Below are positions 25,594 through 36,134 of a stretch of DNA of 64,000 nucleotides, piece after piece; positions within the stretch are counted from its first letter, which is position 1; every line of letters starts with the position of its first letter. The translations under genes and the position numbers were made by a program. This DNA is from Clavelina lepadiformis (lineage: Eukaryota > Chordata > Ascidiacea > Aplousobranchia > Clavelinidae), in NCBI RefSeq assembly GCF_947623445.1, contig NC_135248.1, positions 4,030,977 through 4,094,976 of the forward strand, written 5' to 3'. A model generated the notes under the pieces. That model saw only the letters and a list, made by a program, of their open reading frames with translations, had not been told where the DNA came from and made no database searches.

Positions 25594-25650
25594 ACGTGGC
25601 CAACGTTAGAGTGAATGTCATTTACACAAAAAGAAACCAAAACACGCTCT

Positions 25651-28228
25651 TTAGAATGTGTCATTCAACGCTAGATATTGCGCAGTTGTGAATATTTTTT
25701 CAACCTTGTGCATTGGGAAGCTGCCGTGACTGCCAGCTTCATTTCTACCTATTCCTTTGTACAAGGGACATTCTCTCTTGGCGTTAAGGACAATCATCTC
25801 TCCAGCCGAGAAAAAAAGATCCTCCTTTTCACCGGAAAAATTTTCAATTGCCCGATACGTTAAGGGAAGTCCCCGGTCGAAAAACATTCGATAATCAATG
25901 GAGCGTGACCTAAAAGTAGCATCACCTGACGATTGCATGAGCTGCGTAGCAAGACGGGCGATCTGTAACCGAAAAAGAATAGACTGATCGACCAAATGGA
26001 CTTTCAAACGAACATTCCCGTAGAACCACGCGAACTCATTTGCTAACAACTTATAAAGGGTTAAAAAAGGTATTCCACGAAGTTTTGTCAAAGACAAACG
26101 CAACAAATTAGGCTACCAAGAACTTACATTAGAACTGTATGTTCCGACGAAATAGTCACTTTGTGATAAAATCATTAAGTCAAAAACTAATGAATTAAGT
26201 TCGGCCTCTTCTTCGCGATCTTGACCGATTTGTGTCATACTTTTTAAAGGCTTGTCTTCGTGGGCAGCATGATACAAAAATTCGTAATCAGGGTACCTAT
26301 TACAAATTAGACTTGTTGGTCAAACGTGTAAAGTGCTGAAGCAAAGCACAATGACGACATTAGGCCAATTATTTGTGTGGGCCTATTTACTTGCTACGAG
26401 CATCCGGTATTACATTCGCCAGATCGTCGCTCGCAACATACACTTTTCTCGTGTAACTGCGAGCGTGTTCTTCGTCTCGTTCGTACCAGTTGACAATGTG
26501 TTGCTGCAATAATTTGTTTTCAAATAGTTACAGCAGCCAACAAAAACATTTGGCTTCAAGTCATTAGCAAACAAAAATGTATAACTCTTTGTCAAAACCA
26601 AAAAGCAAGTTGTATTCACAGTAATCAAAAAAGGAAAAAAGGACTTCACTAACCATATATTCCTCAATGTTAAAATATCTCGCCTCGTGACGAAGTTTGT
26701 CTGTTCTTCGAACGTGAATACTGCAGGGAAGACATTACAGCATCAAAGTTAATAAAAAATTTTCCTGAAAGTGGCTGCTGGTTAAATTTTTTGTTTAATT
26801 GTGACGAAACATCATATATCATAGAAAGTAAAACGAAAAAGTACTTGATTTACAGTTGAGACATATTTGAAAGTACGCTACCTGACGTAAGGACGAGTAA
26901 GATTTAGTTTTCTTGTAATTTGCTGCACTTTGTCCGTGACCCAAGGCTTAGGTCTAAAAATGTAGCGCATTATTTGTCCAATCCACCACGAATTGGGGTC
27001 GTCGTGAAGAACTTTGATTTTTTCTTTAAAATACAAGCAAACCCAAAAACCAAGTCAAATGATGCATTTTGATGTCTAATTAATGTAGCAAAATAAAAAA
27101 AATACTTGTGACGCCAACCACATAAGCTTCAAGAAACAGCTCTATTAAAAATTGAACACAATTTACCTTTCAAATTATGTGGAATCGCAAACGCTTTAAA
27201 ACGAGTGTGGGGATACCTCTTGTTCAAGCCCAAGCTAACCACAGGAATGTTGTGATAATTTGTCAGCAATTCTAAATGGCAAAAATTACTTTAAGCGTTT
27301 CAAAAACTAAATCGCATGTTTATATCTAAACGCAAATAATTAGATAAATGAAACTGGACCTAGTTAATTTAATCGACTTTTGACCTTTGATTGTTTTAAT
27401 GTTAAAGCAGTTAACATGTAGCACATTAGCATACGTATATTACGTTAAACTAAATTTTAATAGGCTCCAGATTGCTAATTCGTTGCTACAGACTGTTTAA
27501 ATATAAATAAGAAAACAATCATTTTAGTTTGCAGATTACGCAAAATGATCGTTTATTTGGGCATCATACCTCCATTCCACTCCTCAGTGTGCTTGGGCAA
27601 TTCTTCCGTTGAACAAGCATCAGTTAACGGAAAAAAAACTTTTTCAAATCCTTTGTAGTGTACATTTTTATATTTCACCAACATTAAACGATTTGTGCCC
27701 AGCGCAACTAACAAACATTTGCCGATGTGGTGAAACTGACATCCCAAACCACAATGAGGAAACTTGCAAATCAACTTTTTAGCCGTTTTACAGTCGCTTG
27801 GATTCTACTCAAACAAAAGTCCGTGCTTTAGCTTGACTTAAGCATTAGGTTACTGTTTTTCCGGTATGGCATTATAAGCTCACCTGCAATTTGCGAATCC
27901 TTTCTTGAACTTGATCTCCGAGAATTGTCAAGTTTTTGTGAGATTCACGATGGATGTCATCAACAAGAAACCTAAGTTTTCGTACGATGTCGCTACATAT
28001 GGTTAAACTATTATTAAAAGGTATTTTTGTGAAAAGTTTTGAGACAAAGTATTTCAATACTTTCTAATTACCTGAATGGAAGATAATTTTTAGAATAATC
28101 TTCTTGCAAGGCAGATTTTGTCGTCAAATTCAAATCTTTACGAAAATATTTCCTCACAAACTCTCTTACTTGTAGTGCCTCCGAATAAGCTCCTCTAATT
28201 AAGTTTCTTTTTCGAAGTAAACATTGAT
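25651..28228 (-). CDS. FUT8-like: FUT8-like fucosyltransferase, type 2, gene B (exons 3-11)
   Basis: Exons on the minus strand are 28228-28072, 27992-27884, 27804-27570, 27271-27167, 27023-26882, 26720-26654, 26503-26391, 26296-26128 and 25962-25651. Introns are GT-AG, no stop lies inside any exon, and phases match gene A. Family residues are kept: SIHVRRTDKL, EEYM, VASDDLANVIPD, SDYFVGTYSSN, and the SH3-like LFFSAGEM to HGSFPMHKVEKIF. Exon 7 (HDDPNSWWIGQIMRYIFRPK) is present. The first coding exon is uncertain: the best candidate is at 31099-31240, which is phase-compatible with exon 3. It differs from gene A by about half of the residues in the terminal exons, so types 1 and 2 are old paralogs. 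The likely role is a Golgi fucosyltransferase; the substrate cannot be told. Confidence 0.8.
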
Positions 28229-28615
28229 CTGAAGAAAGAAATATTTTTGATCGGCTAACAAGGAATAAAATAATGCAAAGATAAAATCCTACAATACAAC
28301 AGTTAATAAACAGTCACCTGCGAAATTGGGGGACATCGTGACAAACCAAGGGATTACGAAGGATTAACAACATGAATTCTGAACGTTATTTTTGCCATGT
28401 ATCCGCTGGATATTTCATAGAAACATCCCTGTACTCCTAACTAAAACTTAGATAAACGCTATGAGTGTCAACGTGAAGGAAAAAAACGTATAGGTACGCG
28501 TTAGACCTACATGTAAAACGGCTCCGGTGTATACTAAATTGTTGGCAATGCAAGTAATGCGGCAAATGTAGCTAATAATAGTTGTGTCACGTTTGTAGCT
28601 TAATTACATAAGGTC

Positions 28616-29697
28616 AGGGGTTCTTAAACTTTTTGGCACACGCCCCCCTTGACGGTACCTAACAATTTCGCGCCCCACCTCAAGGCAAAATAAAAAAGCA
28701 TTAAACAAAAAACAATTTCTTTTCAATTAACTTTCATTGATGTGAAGGATGTAGTTGTTTTTTGGAAACCAAACGTTTAATTCGAGGCTTTGTAGAAGAT
28801 AATGCACATCTTAGATCGGCTTCACAGTCAAGTTTGTTCCTAGGTTTTGTCTTTATATTCATGAAGATGACGCTGCAAACGACTTGGTCTCAAAACGTCA
28901 TTGCTTAGCTTTTCTAAGCATATCACGCATTGCGGTACGACTTTCCCGTTCACTGTGGTATCTATAAAGCCATACTTCAGATGATTTTGGTCATACTTTC
29001 TCTTTTTCCACTCATTTTGTGTCAATACAATTAGTTTAATTATTAAAATACCTGGTTATTAAATCAATACTAAAATTAAATTTTACTTCATTTTACGGTT
29101 TTAATATTGGCTGACGTTGGTTTTACCCTATTTAAACCGGGTGCGCGACATTACTATTTTTATTATGTGTGGCCGACACTGCACACAAATTTTCAATCGT
29201 TAATGACTCGAAAATTATATGTCGTAAACTGATCGGATATTTACAGGTTAGTAGCAAAAACATCTGGCTTCCTGTATAGCCTACATCATAATTGTAAAAC
29301 TAAAGAAAATGCATTTAATGTAAATTAAGTATTTCTACAAGTGATACATTTGTAACAGTTTTTCTTGTTACGCCGCCCCGCGTTGTGAGAAAAAACAGGT
29401 CACCGCAAAAAGAGAACACAAGAGAACAGTTAGTCGAGCAAGGAGTGCATGAATGAGTAAACGAAAACAATACGCTTCAATGCGGAGAAACACCAAATAT
29501 TATGACGTAACCATTGACGTATTTCAGACTCCAAATTTCAAAAATACAATTACCATCGTGACACTCTTTAAAATTTGAGTAAAAATGAACCTATAGTGAA
29601 AGTCAAGAAAGCATGTTTAGACATAGCTCATATACAGCTTGTCATCTCTCGCGCCCCCCTTACGAATGTTACACGCCCCCCAGTTTAAGAACCACTG
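28616..29697 (-). mobile_element. hAT transposon remnant with BED-finger fragment
   Basis: The ends are CAGGGGTTCTTAAAC and, inverted, CAGTGGTTCTTAAAC. The 8-bp target duplications differ at one base: CATAAGGT at 28608-28615 and CATTAGGT at 29698-29705. The corresponding sites at about 45700 and 62712 are empty and read CATTAGGT once. Both ends carry CGCCCCCCTT-like subterminal motifs. On the minus strand, 29025-28840 encodes a 61-residue piece with KYGFIDTT, PQCVICLEKLSND and RPSRLQRHLHE. This is the C-x2-C...H-x3-H BED zinc finger that starts hAT transposases of the ZBED5/FAM200 type. The rest of the transposase is gone, so the copy is non-autonomous. Confidence 0.88.
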
Positions 29698-29705
29698 CAT
29701 TAGGT

Positions 29706-31098
29706 GGATTAATTATTATTATTAACTACATTATTTACAACAGCTTTGAAATTTTGGTGTACTTGAAACAGTTTTTTAACTTACAACATTCTGGTAGGCC
29801 TACTTACTAGCTACATTGTATAAGTATCAGTCCATTAGTTATATTAGCTGAAGAATTTGTACGAAATACATTTTGGTAATGAGTACGTAGATTACAGTTA
29901 TGCTTATATATCAGCAGCTACATTAGTCAAGTATTAGCTATAAATGTTAGTATTTAGTATATTAGCTAAATTGCGGTCTTTTCAAAAGTCCAAATGGAAA
30001 TTCTGAAACTTAACACACATTTTGTTTAAATATCTGAGCGCTGTCGACAGAATCTAACACTCTAAGAAGAAGTCAAGCCGCTAGAAGTAGTGGTACCAAC
30101 GTTTAAGTACTTGGCTTCTACAGTACAAGAAGATGGTGGTGTGGTTGTGTAACCAAACTTTTTCCCTACCAGGAACCTTCCCGCTTTACGGCTAGTCACT
30201 TAGCTCTTTTTGTTTCATGCACTTTTAATCGCATATCTTAGGTAAAAACATCCATCTTTTCACTACAAAGTTAAAACGTAGACTGCCCCAACTATTGGTC
30301 ACCAAACTATCGTACCATTCACCATCATCAGTCAACGAGGAAAAAGGATTCGCGGGTAGCGTGACATGCTCCGGGGAAGAGCTGTAGGGGACAAAGAAAA
30401 ACGTGCACGTGTATATAGAACTACAATTTCCTAAAAACGATAACGGTCACAAGTGCCACAACGGTAAAATATTACTACACAACAACAAACTACAACCCAA
30501 ACTAGTGCCTTAACAATTGGATTATATAACATTAAAATTCAGTGCTTCTTAAAATAAGTGCGTAAAGATATTCTCGTGACAGTTGTAGAAGATAGAAGGG
30601 TTATCGTTAGACGGAAGAAAATAATAGTTGTATACAGAAACGCACCCAATTGGGTGGGAAGACTCCACATGTAAATGGTGTGGCCTGCAACGCGGTATGC
30701 ATCTGAAAAACCCCTATGATCAGGAGACAAGAACAAGTTTAGGTAACGGAAATAAAAATGTTCCGTTTTTCCTCACGAATAACGCGGAAGGAGAAAATTA
30801 CAAATAAGTAGTGCAGGAAGTAGTTACATGTTGTGAGTTTACAGTGGAAGTTGAGGAAACTCTATACGGCTGAGAAGAAAGAGCCACGTTTCAAGAAAAC
30901 ATGTAAACTTTGTTTCATTTTAAACCACATTTTTGACTCTTTAGGTAAATTTAACTTTGTCAGACCTAAATCAGGTAGAAAAAGTAAATGTCCGCTTTGG
31001 ACTTAAACGTTCGGGTTCGGGACAAACCATTGGCCCGCTTTCATCTCTGATTTGCGCGTCTTAACAGTAGATATTATATTTGCATAAAGCACCTTTAC
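29706..31098. other. intergenic with LINE scrap and copy-specific insertions
   Basis: Around 30090-30150 (+) a short frame reads PTFKYLASTVQEDGG, which resembles the C-terminal part of LINE reverse transcriptases. Its counterpart is near 46095-46150. About 30148-30588 (roughly 440 bp) and about 30640-30765 are absent from the other copies. I found no inverted ends on them. Confidence 0.45.
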
Positions 31099-31240
31099 GT
31101 TGATCTTTGTTGATTTTCATTGGCGAAGGTGCTTGCAATTTTTTGCCGCCATCCTGACTTTTAGAGAGACTTGCTTGTGGACTATTCAAAATAGACAGAT
31201 TTAAATACATGAATACATACAATAAAACAACCCAATACTG
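31099..31240 (-). CDS. possible first coding exon of gene B
   Basis: On the minus strand this frame reads YWVVLLYVFMYLNLSI, a hydrophobic membrane-anchor-like segment, then a polar stem. It ends at a GTAAAG donor (31098-31093). The leftover base gives phase 1, which fits exon 3 of gene B (28228). No upstream ATG is in frame, so the start may lie on a further exon or be the internal ATG of VFMYL. Equivalents are at 46523-46676 and 63527-63680. Confidence 0.4.
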
Positions 31241-32518
31241 ATATTGATGTAATGTGCAATTAAGACAACAAACCTTTTCTCAGAACAATATGGAAACATC
31301 ACGAAGTTGTAGAAAAATGTAACATTCAAACCGAATGAAACCGCCAGAAAGAGTTTAAGTACATTTGTTTCCATATTTCAGAATTAGATTAAGGTGGATC
31401 TACTGCCACATTTTAGTTGAATATTTCTAACAGAAAGCAAAGCAATTTGTGAAAAGCACAGAAACATGATATGAGTATTAGCTTTTTTCCGACGTTCAAA
31501 TCTGCAAGCTCAATTAAAAACGTTCAATTTCAAACTTGTAAATTTAACTGTTGCCTTACAATGGTTTTAAACCTCCTAAAAACATATGAAACTGCGATAA
31601 AAATGGTTAGACACCGATATAGGTCGTAGTATGGTAATAATAAAAGTCTACAGAATGCCCGTCCATAACGGGTCAGCTTAATTCTAGAAATTATTTATAA
31701 AGTTACTGTTGCTGAAATTATAAGTTGATGCTTGACTCGAGTTCACCTTTGCACCGATTGAACGTAATTTGAATCAGATCTTGTGATAGTGGCGGCCACG
31801 CATTGAGCGCCATCCAAAAGTAAAATACAGGTTACAACATACCCAGCACTCTGACATTGCACTCATTCTTACCACTTTGACGGCCCCACTCAGAGTAGTC
31901 CAACTTTATTCAATAAAAACGCCGTTGTTTTGTTTGTAGTTAAAACCGGTCTACAATATTAATAAAACCACAATTCAGCAGTACTGGACTTAATTGCTGG
32001 TCACAATAAAATACTTGCGAAAAATTTTAACAAACACAAACCATAAAACCCTTCCAAATAGCTGGATCCTCACTTCGAGCCTGCATGTCGTGGCCGGAAG
32101 TATTGCAAACGCGACACGGGTGATTTATTTTAGGCCACCAATTGGAGTTGCAGTCAAAGGCAATGAGGCGTAAAGCGTCAAGCAGCAATCGTTTGTGACA
32201 GAATCAAACAAAAGTAGCTTAGGTCACAAAATATTATTTTGCCATACATCCTCTACATCAATGTAGTTTCCTTCAGCTGTCACTATGCTGGTTTAAGAAA
32301 AGCAAAATAACACACATTACATCTAAAATAAACATTAAAAAGCGTGATTTTATACCATCTCATCTTTAAGTAAGATGCAACAACTAAGTACAACGCAAAT
32401 CGCAAGTTTTCAAAATGAATAGTCAAAATCTAGATAAGACGAGTTTGCCGCCTTGTCCTACATGATCCAAAGTTCTAACTAAACCAAATATAAACTCCAC
32501 CTGAAACTAAGTAAATTA
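31241..32518. other. intergenic; right end of the older array copy
   Basis: No gene seen. Similarity to the 46.7-47.9 kb region rises sharply at about 31650, from about 92% to near identity. Confidence 0.5.
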
Positions 32519-34192
32519 CACTGGTCAACAATTTTTTTTTTTTTTGTTGCATGAGATTTTTTAACTGATTCTACACAATTTTGGGATGCTGATTTCAAAT
32601 CTACAATCAGTTTCTTTATGCATGCTCTAGTTTTCATGCAATCGAAAATTTAAATTTTTTCGTTTCTGGCTCATATTTAGTGTGCGTTGTCTGTATGGTA
32701 CAGTACCAGTGTTTCAGATAGAAGCTTTCAGCTCTTTTAAGTTGTAGCCTACTGCTGTTTAAGGGCGTTTGAAGAAGCTAAGCAATTTGATTATAGTGAG
32801 GTATTGCGGATAGATGCTGTAGGATACGTTATAAGCTCTATTTTACACTCGTAAATGCAAAAATAAACCTGATTCATTTTGTTATATCAGTGGTGTGTAC
32901 ACGCTTTCTCGTCAAAGAAAGAATCTGAAAGGGACTGAATCGGAAAGGGAAGAGGTTATGGAATTGGAGTATAAAAGAACAGATACAGAATCTGAACACT
33001 CTTCTGGTGAAACCAGAGTAGCTGTTCAGCAGTTTAATCAATCAGAACTGAATGACTTAGTACTTGATTTAGATTTGTCCAAGCAAGAATCTCAGCTCTT
33101 AGCCTCCAGACTCAAGGAAAAACAGGTTCTAGATCAATCTGTAAAGGTTTCCTTTTTTCGAAAAAGAGAAGAACTCTTTCTTCCCTATTTTTCAGAGGAA
33201 AATATGCTGGTATATTGCAACGATATACCTGGTCTTCTCGAACAACTGGGTATCTCCTCGTATGATCCAGAACAATGGCGATTGTTTTTGGACAGTTCCA
33301 AGCGCAGCCTCAAGTGTGTCCTTTTACACAATGGAAATGTTTATGAAGCTGTTCCAGTTGGTCACTCCACTGTCTTAAAGGAACGGCATGATGACATTAG
33401 AATTGTTATGGACTTGCTCAGATATCATGAGCACAACTGGATCATTTGTGTTAACCTCAAAATGGTTAGTTTTCTGCTAGGTCAGCAAAGAGGATACACT
33501 AAATTTCTATGTTATCTATGCATGTGGGACAGCAGAGCACGTGAAAAACATTGGACACAGAAGGAGTGGCCCTTACGTGAAACATTTCAAGCTGGCATGC
33601 CTAATGTAACACACAACCCAAACGTAAGCAGAGACAAAATTGTTTTTCCGCCCCTGCACATCAAACTGGGTCTCATGACACAGTTTGTTAAAGCTCTATA
33701 TCCTGACAATGAATCCTTTTATCATCTTCTTTACACTTTCCCTGCTTTGTCATATGATAAAATTAAAGCAGCAAACTCAAAAAGCGTACAAATGCAGAAG
33801 TTATTGGATTGCCATCATTCTTTTCAATGTCATTTTGCAAAAAAAACTCGCTTATTACATGTATTTTACCAGCAAAAATGTTCTTTGTTACATTATTTCA
33901 AACATTTGGTGCTTAATTGTCTGTAAATACAAATGCTAGTGGTAACACAATAATTTCTGGGAACCTATTTTTGTTTTAAGGTTGGTTATTCGACTATAAG
34001 CAAGAACGTCATTTGACAAATCATGTAATTTTTCAGAAAATTTGAATTTAGTAAAGAAAAAATAAAAAATCTCAATTTCCAAAAAATCTAGATCTTGCAG
34101 AAAAAAACTAAGGTCAGATTCGGATTCAGCGCCCCCAAATTAAGTAAGAACAAGTGTTGGTAAAAATGCAACAAAATTTTTGTTGACCAGTG
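32519..34192 (+). mobile_element. CACTG-ended DNA transposon, TTA target duplication (copy 2)
   Basis: The ends are CACTGGTCAACAA and, inverted, CACTGGTCAACAA, with TTA at 32516-32518 and 34193-34195. The homologous spot at about 47940 lacks the element and has TTA once. CACTG termini with a 3-bp duplication fit the CACTA/EnSpm group, but the encoded protein is not one I can place there with confidence. The element holds one long ORF (32895-33926). Confidence 0.82.
32895..33926 (+). CDS. transposon-borne ORF, conserved family of unknown class, truncated C-terminus
   Basis: 343 codons from a GTG; the first ATG in frame is at 32958. Residues about 70-260 form a conserved block with PGLLEQLGISSYDPEQWR, a basic KLVCVLLHNG-like strand, the Cys pair in FLCYLCMWDSRA, and PPLHIKLGLMTQFVKAL. 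Copy 1 of the element (18578-20514) carries a related block plus a further domain ending in RFHRDIKLMEER. Here that C-terminal domain is missing and the last 50 codons look like random read-through. I recall similar uncharacterised proteins scattered through arthropods and marine invertebrates, which is the pattern of a transposase. The catalytic residues are not obvious to me. Confidence 0.65.
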   Translation: MYTLSRQRKNLKGTESEREEVMELEYKRTDTESEHSSGETRVAVQQFNQSELNDLVLDLDLSKQESQLLASRLKEKQVLDQSVKVSFFRKREELFLPYFSEENMLVYCNDIPGLLEQLGISSYDPEQWRLFLDSSKRSLKCVLLHNGNVYEAVPVGHSTVLKERHDDIRIVMDLLRYHEHNWIICVNLKMVSFLLGQQRGYTKFLCYLCMWDSRAREKHWTQKEWPLRETFQAGMPNVTHNPNVSRDKIVFPPLHIKLGLMTQFVKALYPDNESFYHLLYTFPALSYDKIKAANSKSVQMQKLLDCHHSFQCHFAKKTRLLHVFYQQKCSLLHYFKHLVLNCL

Positions 34193-36134
34193 TTATTTAT
34201 CTTACGTATACCCAACACCCAGGGGTCGACAGTCGGTACTAAAAAGGTACCGGTACTTGGCAAAAAATGTACCAACGGAATCGGTATTCAGTACTGTTTC
34301 AAAAAAGTAGTTTGGTACTTTATCGGTAGTTTGTGTAACGTTAATCCTGCTCTATGTGAAATTTTTGTCTCTGTAGTGGCAACGACACAGCTTAAGCCAG
34401 GTCAAGACATAGTTGACCTCATTCCTTGCAACTTTCGGGATGCGTCAAACACCAAAAAATGCAATAAAATCTTTGTTTGATCAACTTTTTTCAATTCAAA
34501 TCAAACTTTTTAAAAGACATGCAAAATCGACATTACAATTTTTGGCCTAAAAAACCTAATTTTACCTACTTTCATGCCAATTGTAAGCCTAAATCTGCAG
34601 GCAACGTGGAACATTGAAGCACGCCAACTGCAAGGATAATTTCCAGGTTAGAAAACAACACCAACCATGCTGTCTTCTGATTGGCCTAAACATTTTTTTA
34701 AAGCCCTACGTAGGACGTCCAAAAAAATCATGGAGATCTTAGTTGAGCTCGTGCCAGCCCATAACCTATGTACGTCATCATAAAACAAAGAAAGAAACTG
34801 ATTTGTGAAGGCAGAAGAACTTCATCGGTTACTGTTGGCTACGATCAAAGCGTATACCCACGGTATACGTATTCTTGTAAAATTCACAAAGGAATTTTAC
34901 AAGATCATAAACTTACAAAACTTACTTGCGTTTACTTTTTGTAATGAAAAAAACAATAAATAAACAGTAAAACAGAAAAATTCCGCCTATATATGCGTGA
35001 CGTATTAAGGCTATGTACTATTTTTTTGAACTTGATGTATTTAAAAACAATTCACAAAAAGGGCGTTAACTTATGACGAACACTCACAGTATTACTCTTT
35101 AAAAATCTCCTCGCGACTCAACACTCAAAACCGAACTACCATTACATAGCTAAATGTATGTATCAGGAACACGGCAAGAATTCAACAATTAGTAGGGGAG
35201 CGAGGAGAGGGAAGCTGGCGACGTAATTAAAAGGCGCGAGTAACAAATGTAATCAAACAAAACTTCTTCACAATGCTACATGTAAGGAACGCAAAACATC
35301 AGCAACATTGTAAAATAAAGGTACAGAAAAAATACAAACCACAAAACGTGAAAACAAGTTAAACTTAATATATAACAAAGAATCACATAACAAAACGGTA
35401 AATTACAACGAGACCATTTAAAAGTGCTTAAACATCTAAATATTTGGTGGCGTGTTGTCAAATTTGTTAGACACATATTGGAATAATTATTAGTTTTTGT
35501 TTTATGGTCGCAAAAAAACTTTCGGGCAAAACGAAAAGCAAAGCTCGGGTTTGTGAGAACATTTTTAAACGGTGACGTTCATGTCGAGCATTCGGGTTCG
35601 ACACTTATCTAAACTTTATTAGACATTTGCAATTGGAACAGAACAGTGAACGCTAAATTTGGCGCTAAGGTTTAATTAGAATGAGCTTCTGATAAACATA
35701 CTTCTGAAAACCTTGAAATGTAGCGAGTACCGGAACTGATAAAAGTTTCTTGAAAAAAAAGTAGTGCAGTTTTAGGTCTGAGTTCTTGATACAGTTTGAA
35801 TTTCTGCCTTTGTTTTCGGCAGTCGCGTTTACTTTCGCTGCATCTTTTACTGAGTTTCCTCCATACAATGCACAGATTATGCCGCCCGTTTTATGAGAAA
35901 ACACAATAATTTCATTGGTTTGTATTAAAAACCTGATTAATCCAATTTAATGAGCGATTAACCGTTTTAAATATTTTCATCATTAATTAATTATTTATCA
36001 TTTTTAGTTAGCTTTCGTTTGGCAATGGCGCTCCGAAATAATAAAGATGATAAAGATAAAGATCGGTGCTCATTCTTTAGATAACTGTATATAGAAATCA
36101 TGCAGTTGCATGCAGTTTCCACAATTACCAAAAG
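34193..36134. other. intergenic between gene B unit and gene C
   Basis: Nearly identical to 47937-49218 plus 52496-53152. It includes a GGTACC-rich stretch (34217-34345) related to the element at 38334-38825, and the empty Gypsy target TTAGACACATATTGG at about 35465-35480. The open frame 35665-35904 (-) is conserved in the next copy but has no recognisable domain. Confidence 0.5.

Noticed and set aside
25280..25609. 109-codon plus-strand ORF past gene B
   Set aside because: Its codons are the TGGGTGCAA repeat units read in frame; it is disrupted in the other two copies.
35665..35904. 79-codon minus-strand ORF conserved at 52691-52930
   Set aside because: Conservation is explained by the very recent duplication, and no motif or splice signal supports it as a gene.
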